DNA of 64,000 nt from Myxococcales bacterium (GTDB lineage Bacteria; Myxococcota_A; Polyangia; Polyangiales; Polyangiaceae). The stretch spans positions 1,291,420 through 1,355,419 of the forward strand of contig JADJKB010000003.1 of the NCBI GenBank assembly GCA_016706225.1. The letters run 5' to 3'. The notes under the pieces are model-generated. The model saw nothing but the letters and a program-made list of their open reading frames with translations, did no database searches and had not been told where the DNA came from. Both the position numbers and the translations under genes were made by a program. Positions 32,962-42,000 of this stretch are shown here, piece after piece (position 1 is the first letter of the stretch; each line of letters begins with the position of its first letter).

Positions 32962-35162
32962 AACGACCAGTCCTGGATCAACTTGGCGTTGTCCTTCGCG
33001 TCGTGCCCCTTCCGGAGCAACACGAAGTCATTCTCTCGGCCGACGACCCCATACTTCCCGGTCTTGACGGCGTCGGTGAAGAGCTGGCGAGTCTGCTCGA
33101 AATCGAGCTCGTTCCTCGCGGCCAGCATGTACTCGCAGTCGTAGATGCCGCGCCGCATCGCGTACATGTAGCGGCGGCTCGAGACGTGCGGGCCGATGTT
33201 CTCCGTCGCGACCACGCTGGCGTCCGCGGGAATGGCAGCGATGACCCGCAAGAGGGCCGCGTAGCGAGCCCGCTCGTCATCCGAATAACCAAAGTCGATG
33301 GCGAAGTACCCCCCTTTGACGCTGTCGGCGCGGCGGGCGAAGGCGCCGTAGTTGTAAGACAGCGTCGCCGACGCCAGCGCGAGCGCGCCGATCACCGCGC
33401 GCGCCCGCAAGCGCCCCTGCTCACCCTCCGCCAGCATGCTGCCGAGGGCGAGGGTCGCTGCCAGAAACACATACGGCACCCAGTGCATCGCGTACTGGAA
33501 CGAGAAACCGATCAGCGGCTTGTAGTCTGTCGCGAGCAGCGTCAGCACCGTGCCCGGGATCAGCGCGGCCCACAGGTACCAGCGTCGGAGCGGCAGCAGC
33601 GCCACCGGCACGAGCAGGTGCAACACGTAGAGCAGCTTGTCCTTCTCGAGCACTTCGTTCAGCACGAAGAGGGGATTGGTGAGCAGCGTCTTGATCACGC
33701 TGCCAAAACCCGTCTGGCCCGGTGAGTACAGTCCCTTGTACATGTCCGGAAACCACCAGGAGCCGGCGTTATCCATGATCACGAAGCGCAAGATCACGAA
33801 CCAGATGCTGGACACCACCGCCATCAGAGCGCCGATCTTCGGCCGGTAGCCAGAGAGCAGCAGAAACGCACCGCCGACAGCCAGACCGATCGGCACGTCC
33901 TCACGCATCAACGAGGCACACAGGTAGGCGGGTGCGAACAGCCACCACTTCTTGCGCTCGACGGCCCAGTAGGTCGAGAGCACGAAGAACCCGGACAACG
34001 ACAGGTACTTCGACTCGGTGAAGTTCGCGGAGTGCAGCGGGTAGTAGGCCAGGTACGCCAGGGCGAGGGCCACGGCCATCCAGGGGCTGACGCGCCGGCG
34101 GGCAATGCCGAAGAGTGGCAGCGCGCCCATGCCCAGGAGCGCGCTCTGAATCACGATCAGCGTCTCGGGTTTCGGGTAGAGCGCGTAGACCGGCATGATC
34201 ACGTACTGGCCGAGCTTCGCGTGAGCGGCCAGGTACTGGCTTGCCTTGTCCCCGAACGAGACCGTGCTCTGCATGTGCGCGCCGCGCATGGCCGAGAAGA
34301 TCAGGTTGTTGTCGATGGCCAGATCGAAGTTGTGGGTGCGCAGCTTGTGGTGCCAGCGGATGTTGTAGAAGCTCATGAACGCCACGTAGGCGACCACCGC
34401 CGCGCCCACGATCAGGAGCGGCCCGTGCTGTTTCAGGAATGCGGGAACCCGCTGCCTCACCCACTCCAGCGCTCGAGTGACCCGAACGGGGATCGAGCGG
34501 AGCGACTGCACCGCGAGCACTTCCGCCACGAGCGCGAGCGCGAGCACCAACACGACCAGTACGTCCTGGCGATTCACCCAAGGTTTGGCCCGGAACACCT
34601 GGGGGAAGAGCGGCAAGAGCAGGAGCGGTGACAAGAACCACAGCACTCGCTCGACCGCGTTGATGCCCCACTTCTTTCGCCAAGCCGCCACGAGCAGCGC
34701 ACCTCCGATGGCGGTGCCGACGCCGAGCGCGATCAGCGTGGTCTTGATCATCAACATGCGCTCGGGCATGCCGAGCAGATTCTTTTCGAGGAACGGCGGC
34801 ACCCACGCCTTGCCGAACGCAAACACCACCCACAGCGCAACGGCCGCTGCGAGCAGTGCACTCAGCGACAAGCTGCGCGCGATGACCGCGAGCCGGTGGC
34901 CCGGTCCGGCGTAACCCTTCTCCGGCTCGGGGATCGGTGCGGAGCTCGACCCATCGGGTGGCGACGCGGCCTTGCTCTCGTCATCGGGCGAGGGGGTCGC
35001 GGCGAGCGATGCGGCCCCTCCTTCCGCCGAAGCCACTGCTTCGGTCGAGGTCGTGGCCGCTGAAGACACCGGCGAAACCCCGTCGGATTCGGCGTCCACG
35101 GCTTCGCGCTCGGCAGGTCCCTCTGCCGGGGGAGCGGGCTCGCGGTCGTCCGCCGAGGTCAT
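32958..35162 (-). CDS. DUF2079 multi-spanning membrane protein
   Basis: About 734 residues from ATG 35162. An acidic, Ala/Ser/Pro-rich cytoplasmic N-terminus of about 80 residues precedes many transmembrane helices. The family hallmark is HNFDLAIDNNLIFSAMRG near residue 280. DUF2079 proteins resemble GT-C glycosyltransferases such as the PMT/ArnT group. A soluble C-terminal segment (DASVVATENIGPHVSSRRYMY) is also family-typical. Coupled to the flippase-like gene downstream, it may glycosylate a product using a lipid-linked sugar (inference). Confidence 0.82.
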   Translation of the reverse strand: MTSADDREPAPPAEGPAEREAVDAESDGVSPVSSAATTSTEAVASAEGGAASLAATPSPDDESKAASPPDGSSSAPIPEPEKGYAGPGHRLAVIARSLSLSALLAAAVALWVVFAFGKAWVPPFLEKNLLGMPERMLMIKTTLIALGVGTAIGGALLVAAWRKKWGINAVERVLWFLSPLLLLPLFPQVFRAKPWVNRQDVLVVLVLALALVAEVLAVQSLRSIPVRVTRALEWVRQRVPAFLKQHGPLLIVGAAVVAYVAFMSFYNIRWHHKLRTHNFDLAIDNNLIFSAMRGAHMQSTVSFGDKASQYLAAHAKLGQYVIMPVYALYPKPETLIVIQSALLGMGALPLFGIARRRVSPWMAVALALAYLAYYPLHSANFTESKYLSLSGFFVLSTYWAVERKKWWLFAPAYLCASLMREDVPIGLAVGGAFLLLSGYRPKIGALMAVVSSIWFVILRFVIMDNAGSWWFPDMYKGLYSPGQTGFGSVIKTLLTNPLFVLNEVLEKDKLLYVLHLLVPVALLPLRRWYLWAALIPGTVLTLLATDYKPLIGFSFQYAMHWVPYVFLAATLALGSMLAEGEQGRLRARAVIGALALASATLSYNYGAFARRADSVKGGYFAIDFGYSDDERARYAALLRVIAAIPADASVVATENIGPHVSSRRYMYAMRRGIYDCEYMLAARNELDFEQTRQLFTDAVKTGKYGVVGRENDFVLLRKGHDAKDNAKLIQDWSL

Positions 35163-35314
35163 TGTCGGGCGTTTACCACGCCTGGGGGTGAATGTAGGAC
35201 AAGGCTGCGGGCGAGACGATCCCGCCGCTCGGACGTTGTGGTAGACCAAGCCATCTTTCGGGAGCGGACGCGCCGCGGGCGTCCGGAGTCTCCCCGAAAC
35301 AAAAGGGAGCAGCC

Positions 35315-36181
35315 ATGCGCTCACGGTCGCGAACTCGTTTCGGCCTCTTCGCTTCACTCACCCTCGGTTTCGTTGCGTGCGGCGGACGCAGCACGATCGA
35401 TTTCGGGCTCGATCCGGGACCCGCTGGCGGCGGAGGGAGCGGCGGATTCGGCGGCACGGGAGTGGTCGGTGGCTCAGGCGGGATCTCGGGCGATGGCGGC
35501 GCGCCGGGTGGCGGTGCCGGTGGCGTCGCGGGGGAGGCCGGAGCGCCCGGCGGTGGAGCGAGCGGCGCGGGCGGCGGCGGGTTCTGCGAAGACCCGGGCT
35601 CACCGTGTGAGATCTGCACGTGCGACAATTGTCCCGACGAGCTCAAGGCGTGCGCGGACAACGGCGGCTGCATGCCGATCCTCGCCTGCGCGCAGAACGC
35701 TGGCTGCAGCGGAGCGCAGTGTCTCGGGCCCTGCGGCCCGGTGATCAACCAGAACGGCGGGCCCCTCGGCAAGTCGGCGAACCTGGCGCAACAGGTGGGT
35801 CAGTGCCGCGCCCAAGCGAAATGCGATTGCGGCGCCGGCGGAAGCGGCGGCACCGGCGGCGGCGGCGGAACTGGCACCGGTGGCGGCGGCGGGACCGGAC
35901 CCCTGGCGTGCATCGGCTGTGTGGCTCAGAAGTGCCCGTCGGTTCAGCAGTGTGTGCTGGATCAGAAGTGCCGCGACGGCGCAATCTGCGCGATGCAGAA
36001 GTGTCTGTCGGGCGGCGGCGGCGGGCCGAATCTGCAGTGCATGATCCAGTGTTTCAACGGTGACTTTGGCGCTGCGTTCCAGGCGTTCCAGGGCATCCAG
36101 TGTTTCCTCACCTCGTGCGGTCAGACCTGCGGCGGTGTCATTCCGGGTCTGCCCGGAGGCGGAACACCCCCCGGCGGTTGA
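35315..36181 (+). CDS. Cys-rich lipoprotein with two Gly-rich linkers
   Basis: The predicted product has 288 residues. Signal peptide with lipobox (GFVAC), Gly-rich linker at about 40-90, a Cys-rich domain (C-E-I-C-T-C-D-N-C, CMPILACAQNAGC), a second Gly/Thr linker at about 172-195, and a second Cys-rich domain (CIGCVAQKCPSVQQCVLDQKCRDG). The two domains are similar in Cys spacing, suggesting internal duplication. Surface-exposed; function unknown. Confidence 0.75.
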   Translation: MRSRSRTRFGLFASLTLGFVACGGRSTIDFGLDPGPAGGGGSGGFGGTGVVGGSGGISGDGGAPGGGAGGVAGEAGAPGGGASGAGGGGFCEDPGSPCEICTCDNCPDELKACADNGGCMPILACAQNAGCSGAQCLGPCGPVINQNGGPLGKSANLAQQVGQCRAQAKCDCGAGGSGGTGGGGGTGTGGGGGTGPLACIGCVAQKCPSVQQCVLDQKCRDGAICAMQKCLSGGGGGPNLQCMIQCFNGDFGAAFQAFQGIQCFLTSCGQTCGGVIPGLPGGGTPPGG

Positions 36182-36285
36182 ACACGGCAGCTCCCTGAAC
36201 GAGGTCCGCCGTCGCGCGGACTCCGGGCTCATCCCTGCAGCGCGCAGGGGACACACCAGGCGTGGAATCGAGGTACCCTCGAGCC

Positions 36286-37725
36286 ATGATTCATCCGCCT
36301 TCGCTCGGTCGCACGGCTCTGCTCTTTGCGCTCGCGCTGACCGCTTCGGCAGAAGCGAAGACGCTGAAGCTCCGCGCCCCTTCGAAGACGCTGAGCATCG
36401 AGTGCAGCACCAGCACCAACTGGAGCTTTCACGACGGCCCCTGGTACCAGCGCGGACGCGACCTGGTGCAGGACGCGACCAAGTTCGGAGCCAGCGGCAC
36501 AGTGAAGGACGACTTCGTCTTCAACCCGCCCTTCGACAACTTCGACCCGGCACAGCTGGACGGAGCGGACGTGTTCTTGTTGAACCCGGTCAACATCAAG
36601 GTCGACCGCCAGCAGTTCATGCCATTTCGCACCTACGCCCTGGGCGGTGTCGGTTTCATCTCGTTCCAGAACGAGGGCCTCACCTTCATGGCCGACAAGA
36701 GCACCTGCGCGCCGGACAACATCGCCAACGTGACGAGCGCCGGCAGCAACACGCCGGTGATGAACGGTCCCTTCGGCCAGGTCGGTGCGACGTTCGGCAC
36801 GGGCTGGAACTGTTCGTTCAAGAACTTCGAGGCCGGCGTGATTCAGCTCGCGACGAACTCCGTGGGACCGAACTCGTTGCTGCTGGATCTGGGGCTGACG
36901 TCACCGGGCTCGGCGCGGGCCGTATCGTTCGGAGACGAAGAGCACTTTGCCGGGCCTTTCTCCCAGAGCGGCTGCGGGTCACAGTTCGTGACTCAAGCCG
37001 CGAACGAGAAGCTGTTCCTCAACACCTTGGCCTGGGTGGCTGAGACCGCGCACGACCCGATCCCGGACGCGGTGGAGGGAACCGGGGACAAGGACAACGA
37101 CGGCATCCCCGACTACCTGGACGGGGACAACGATAACGACAACATCCTCGACCTGTTCGAGGCGGGCGACAAAGACCCGACCACGCCGCCGATCGACACC
37201 GACAAGGACGGCACGCCCGACTACAACGACGACGACTCGGACGCTGACGGAATCAAGGACGCCATCGAGAGCCCGGGTGACATCCTCGACCCGCCAATCG
37301 ACACCGACAAGGACGGCACGCCGGACTTTCAAGATACCGACAGCGACAACGACACGGTCTTGGATGGGGTCGACAACTGTCGCCTGGTCGCGAACACCGA
37401 TCAAACGGACACGGACAAGGACGGCACCGGCGACGCCTGCGACGGCACGCCGGGTGATCCAGATGCGGGCAGCGGTGGCGCTGGCGCAAGTGGTGGCGCG
37501 GCCGGCGCGGGGGGAGGCGGTTTCCCGGACGCGAGCCCGATCGATGGATCCAGCTCGGGAGGCAGCGGCGGAGGCAGCGGCGGCAGCAGCGGCAAGGGTT
37601 CGACCTCGGCGGCGAACGACGACGGCGGCTGCGGCTGTCGCGTCGCGGAGAACCGAAGCGCGGGACTCGCGTGGCTCGGGCTGGCTGCGTTCGGAGTGTG
37701 GATTGGGCGGCGGCGGCGGGGCTGA
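36286..37725 (+). CDS. Secreted thrombospondin type 3 repeat protein with MYXO-CTERM-like tail
   Basis: The predicted product has 479 residues from ATG 36286. A signal peptide (ALALTASAEA) is followed by a domain of about 230 residues with no recognised family. Then come calcium-binding thrombospondin type 3 units (DKDNDGIPDYLDGDNDNDNI and further DTDKDGTPDYNDDDSDADG runs) from about 265 to 390. A Gly/Ser-rich spacer leads to a C-terminal GCGC motif, a hydrophobic helix and RRRRG. That ending is the MYXO-CTERM-type sorting signal, expected to be processed for surface anchoring. The unit repeats read cleanly without frameshift. Confidence 0.85.
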   Translation: MIHPPSLGRTALLFALALTASAEAKTLKLRAPSKTLSIECSTSTNWSFHDGPWYQRGRDLVQDATKFGASGTVKDDFVFNPPFDNFDPAQLDGADVFLLNPVNIKVDRQQFMPFRTYALGGVGFISFQNEGLTFMADKSTCAPDNIANVTSAGSNTPVMNGPFGQVGATFGTGWNCSFKNFEAGVIQLATNSVGPNSLLLDLGLTSPGSARAVSFGDEEHFAGPFSQSGCGSQFVTQAANEKLFLNTLAWVAETAHDPIPDAVEGTGDKDNDGIPDYLDGDNDNDNILDLFEAGDKDPTTPPIDTDKDGTPDYNDDDSDADGIKDAIESPGDILDPPIDTDKDGTPDFQDTDSDNDTVLDGVDNCRLVANTDQTDTDKDGTGDACDGTPGDPDAGSGGAGASGGAAGAGGGGFPDASPIDGSSSGGSGGGSGGSSGKGSTSAANDDGGCGCRVAENRSAGLAWLGLAAFGVWIGRRRRG

Positions 37726-37729
37726 GGCG

Positions 37730-38941
37730 TCAGGGGCCACAGAAGATCGGCGCCTTGCACGTCGCATCGCAGAAGCCGCTGTAACAGACCTCGGGACTGC
37801 CGCAGTTGACCCCGAGGGGGAGCAGCGCCTTGCAGAAACCGGCCACGCAGCGCGTCCCCGCCGCGCACTTGTCGTTGTAGAGCGCGTCGTCGGCGCAGGG
37901 TTGATCGACGTCTGGCAACAGAGTGCACGAACCCGCCAGGGAGACATTCGGGGGATTGAAGAAGTTCGGCTTGCAGTACTCACCCGCGGGGCACATGTCC
38001 GGGATCGCGAGTCCACAAAGTGAACCGCCGGCGGGCGCAGGCTCGACACACTTGCCCTTCAGATCTGCAGCCTCGAGCTTGCAGTGCAACCCGGGCTGAC
38101 AGAGGTCACCGACCCCCCAGTCACACTGGTCGGCCGACGCGAACACGTTGGAGGCCGCCTTGCACTTGCCAGGAGACGCCCCCGCGTCCGCACCGGCATC
38201 CGCGTCGAAGCCGATGCCGACACACAACATCCCGACCGCGCAGCGCGCGAGGACCGGCCCGCCGCAAGGCGCGCCCGGTTTTGCCACGGGAGTCTTGCAA
38301 AATGATCCTTGTCCCTCGAACTCCTGGCAGGTGAGACCCGCCTTGCAGCTGCCATCAAAACACGGAGAGTTCTCACCGAGCTTGGAAACACACTTTCCCG
38401 GACACTTGCTCTTCAGATCACAAAACAGACCAGGCTTGCACTGCGCGGGATGAACACACGCGCCGTCCTTGTCGACCTTGCCTTCGACCGCGGCCTCGCA
38501 GGCCGCTGGCCAGTCGAGCGCTGCGGCACACTCGACGACCCCTGCGTCGACGCCCTGCGAGCGCAGTGCCTCCACGCAGGCCTGGGCTAGCTCGGGGTGA
38601 TACTCCGCCGTGTCCTTCGGAAGATCGTTCAGGCCCGCGAGCACCCCATCGCTGAATCGGTAGGTCGTGTACTCCACACACGAAACGTCGCCGTAGAACA
38701 GGGAAGCCGCGCCCGGCATACACTCATCGAAGCGCGCACACAGGGCCTCGGCGAACTTCTTCGCCGCTTGCTCGATGGGGATCTCGGCAACGGCATCACC
38801 GGTGTCCAAACTCGCATCCCCGGCCGCTCCCCCCGTCCCCGCCCCCTGCTCCTTCTGCAGCTCCTCGAAGTCGAGCAGGAATGCACACGACGCCGTCGCC
38901 GTTCCGACGAAGAGGCCGAGGAGGGCGGTGTGCCAGCGCAT
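37730..38941 (-). CDS. Cys-rich EGF-like lipoprotein, paralogue of the 15413 gene product
   Basis: The predicted product has 403 residues from ATG 38941. The signal segment ends at TASC. A helical N-terminal domain (FAEALCARFDECMPGAASLFYG... CVEALRSQGVDAGVVECAAAL) precedes repeated Cys modules (GACVHPAQCKPGLFCDLKSKCPGKC, and so on) reaching the last residues CKAPIFCGP. Domain order and Cys spacing match the lipoprotein at 15413-16516. The stop is four bases from the convergent MYXO-CTERM gene stop. Confidence 0.8.
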   Translation of the reverse strand: MRWHTALLGLFVGTATASCAFLLDFEELQKEQGAGTGGAAGDASLDTGDAVAEIPIEQAAKKFAEALCARFDECMPGAASLFYGDVSCVEYTTYRFSDGVLAGLNDLPKDTAEYHPELAQACVEALRSQGVDAGVVECAAALDWPAACEAAVEGKVDKDGACVHPAQCKPGLFCDLKSKCPGKCVSKLGENSPCFDGSCKAGLTCQEFEGQGSFCKTPVAKPGAPCGGPVLARCAVGMLCVGIGFDADAGADAGASPGKCKAASNVFASADQCDWGVGDLCQPGLHCKLEAADLKGKCVEPAPAGGSLCGLAIPDMCPAGEYCKPNFFNPPNVSLAGSCTLLPDVDQPCADDALYNDKCAAGTRCVAGFCKALLPLGVNCGSPEVCYSGFCDATCKAPIFCGP

Positions 38942-39065
38942 CTTGGGGTCCCCACTAGGATCTACAACGCCCGAGACCCCCAGAGAAGCCCACGGGATCG
39001 GGGCCTCGTGCGTCCAATGTTCTCCAGTGTGGCCGCGCCGCGGCTCTGCACGTAGGATTTGAACC

Positions 39066-42000
39066 GTGAAGCTTCGCCCCGCCCTGTATGCGCTCCTGGG
39101 CGCCCTCACGCTCTCGGCGACGTTTCTGCCCAGTGCGGACGCACAATTCAATCCTGGTGGGCGCAAGAAGGGGAAGAAACCCGGAACGTTTCAGCCCGGC
39201 GGGCGGCCTGGCGGCAAGCCTGGTGGCAAGCCTGGTGGCAAGCCCGGTGGCAAGCCAGGGACGAAGCCTGGAGGCGAGCCCGGCGCTGAGCCCACGACGA
39301 AACCCGGCAAGGGTGAGGACAGCAAAGGCCCTGCCAAGTCGGCAGCGCTGATCAAACGTTACACCGGCATCGTGCTCGCGCAGCCGGCAGCACAGTTCCC
39401 GCTCCAGCGCCTGGCGGAGCTCTACCGTGAGCGCGACGGCAACATCGAGAAGCTGATCGAAGACTTCGAAAAACGCGCGGCGGAGCCGGATCAGTGGAAC
39501 GCCCTCGTTGCCCTCGCCGGCATCTACAAACAAGACGCGCAGCAGGCCCGCGCGATCACGACCTACGAAAAAGCCATCGCGCAGAAACCGAGCGAGCCGA
39601 CGGCCATCATGGCGCTCGCCAACCTGCTCTCCGACCGCGGGGACAAGGCAGCCGCCGTCACGCGCTACGAAGCGGCGCTACCCCTGCTCAAGAACGACGC
39701 CGACAAGGAGCAGGTGCTGCGCACGTTGATGCAGCTCGCGCTCGATCTGAAGCGCTTCGACGACGCCAAGAAACACCACAAGGCGCTGGTCGCCCGGGCC
39801 AAGGGCTCGTTCTACGTACGCGCCGAGCTCGGTCGAGAGCTGATGCTGCGCGGCGACTACGAACGCGCATCGGCCGAGTATCAGGACGTCGTGAAGGCGG
39901 CGGCGGGTGACAACCGTGTGCTCGGCCCGGCGCAGCGAGATCTCGGCCGAGCGCTGGCGAAACAGGGCAAGCGCAAAGAAGCGATGGAGATGCTGCGGAA
40001 GGCCCTGCGCACGGCGGGCTCCCAGGCCGGCATCCGCCGGGAGATCTACGAGATCACCGTCGAGATCTACCGCGCCGAAGATCGACTGCGCGATCTCATC
40101 ACCGAGATCGAAGGGCAGAATGTCTCTGATCCCGAGCAGCTGAAGATGCTCGGCGGTTTGTACGAGGAGACGGGCCAGGTCGACAAGGCCCTGAAGACCT
40201 ACAAACAGGCGCTCGCCAAGAAGAAGGACGACGTCGGCACCCGTTTGAAGGTCGTGCAGCTCTTGCAGATCCAGGGTGAGCTCGACGAGGCCATCAAACA
40301 ATACGAAGAGCTGATCCGCGCCGCGCCGCGCAACCCCGACTACGTGTTTCAGCTGGCCGAAGCGCTCATTCAACGCGGCGACCGCGCCAAGGCCCTGGAC
40401 CAGCTGAAGAAGCTCGAGGCCCGCTCGGGCAACGACGAGGAGACCCTGGCTGCGCTCGTGGATTTCTACGAGCGCGTCGAGGAGAAGGCTCGCGCCCTCG
40501 ACGTATTGCAGCGCTTGTCGAAGACCGGCCGGGGTGATCCGCGCCACCTGGTCGAGCTCGGGGATCGATACTGGCAAGAGGGCGACAAGGCCAAGGCTCA
40601 GCAGACCTGGGCTCGCATCAAGGTCATCGTGCCCGACAAGGCCCGCGCCAACGAGGTGTTGAGCGAGGTCTACCTCGAGCACGAGATGCCGCAGCAGGCC
40701 ATCGATGCCCTGCGCGAGGCGATGAAACTTCAGCCGAAGCTGCTGAAGTACAAGAAGGCCTACGCGCTGGCGCTGGAGCGCACCGGTGCGAGCGCCGGCA
40801 GCGTCGAGCAGCGCAACCGTCAGTACGACGAGGCCCGCAAGATCTGGGAGGCCCTCGCCAAAGAGGCCGGCGACGGCAACGAGCATGTCGCGCGGGAGGC
40901 GCGCCAGCACATCGTGACGCTCTGGGGTCTGTCGGGCCAGCTCGAGCAGCGAGCCGTGCCCCTCGACCGCAAGCTCAAACAAACGCCGCCCGATCTCGAG
41001 GCCGGGCGCCTGCTCGCCGAGGTGCAAGTTCGCCTGCGGCGTTACGCCGATGCCGAGCGCACGCTGAAGCTGGTGGTCGACAAGGCCCCCGGCGACATCA
41101 GCAGCCTGACACAGCTCGAGCGTGTGCTGGTGCTGCGGCGCAAGCTCAAGGACGCGATCGGGATCTTGAAGAAGCTGACGAGCGCCGATCCCAAGCGCGC
41201 GCGGGAGTACTACCAGCGCATGGCGGGCTACGCCGCGGAGCTCTACCAGGACGACGACGCCATCCAGTACGCCGCGAAGGCCGTCGAGCTCTCGCCCGAC
41301 GACGCCGAAGGTCACAAGAAACTCGGTGAGATGTACCGGCGCCGCCAGGACACGCCGCGGGCCATCAACGCCTTCCGCCAGGCGATCGCCAAGAACGATC
41401 GGCTGTTCACCGTGTACTTCCAGCTCGCCGAGCTGCTCATGGGTCAGGGTGAGCTGGACGAGGCCGATCGCCTGCTGCGGCGGGTCGTGCGTGCATCTCC
41501 CGACGAAGAGCTGGTGGCTCAGGCCGCCCGCCTCAGCCTGCAGGTCAACCTCGGCAAGGGCAGCCTCGAGTCGCTGGAGAAAGAGCTGCTCCCGGTCGCG
41601 CTCGGTAATCCGCAGAAGCCACTGTACCGCCGCCTCTTGGTCGAGCTGTACGGCGCGATGGCGTTCCCCCTCGCGCACCTGACCAAGAGCCCCGACGCTG
41701 CCGTCGCCGACAAGGCTCGCAGCGACCTCAAGAAGATCGGTGAGCGGGCGGTGAAACCCCTGCTCGATGCCCTGGCCGACGAGAAGGATCAACAACAGCG
41801 CACGGCCATCGAGCTGCTCGGGTACATCGAGAACAAGAGCGCCGGCTCGGCCTTGTTTGCGTTCGCCATGAGCAACGCCGATGCAGAGCTGCGCGCCCGC
41901 GCCATGCTCGCGGTCGGATCACTGAAAGATCCCGCGCTGCTCGGCAAGCTGGGTGATGTGCTGGCGCCAGGCGGCCAGATGCGGGCCGACGAGTCCGATC

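Noticed and set aside
39678..41795. 705-codon minus-strand reading frame
   Set aside because: Antisense shadow of the TPR-HEAT gene. The plus-strand protein has a signal peptide and regular repeats.
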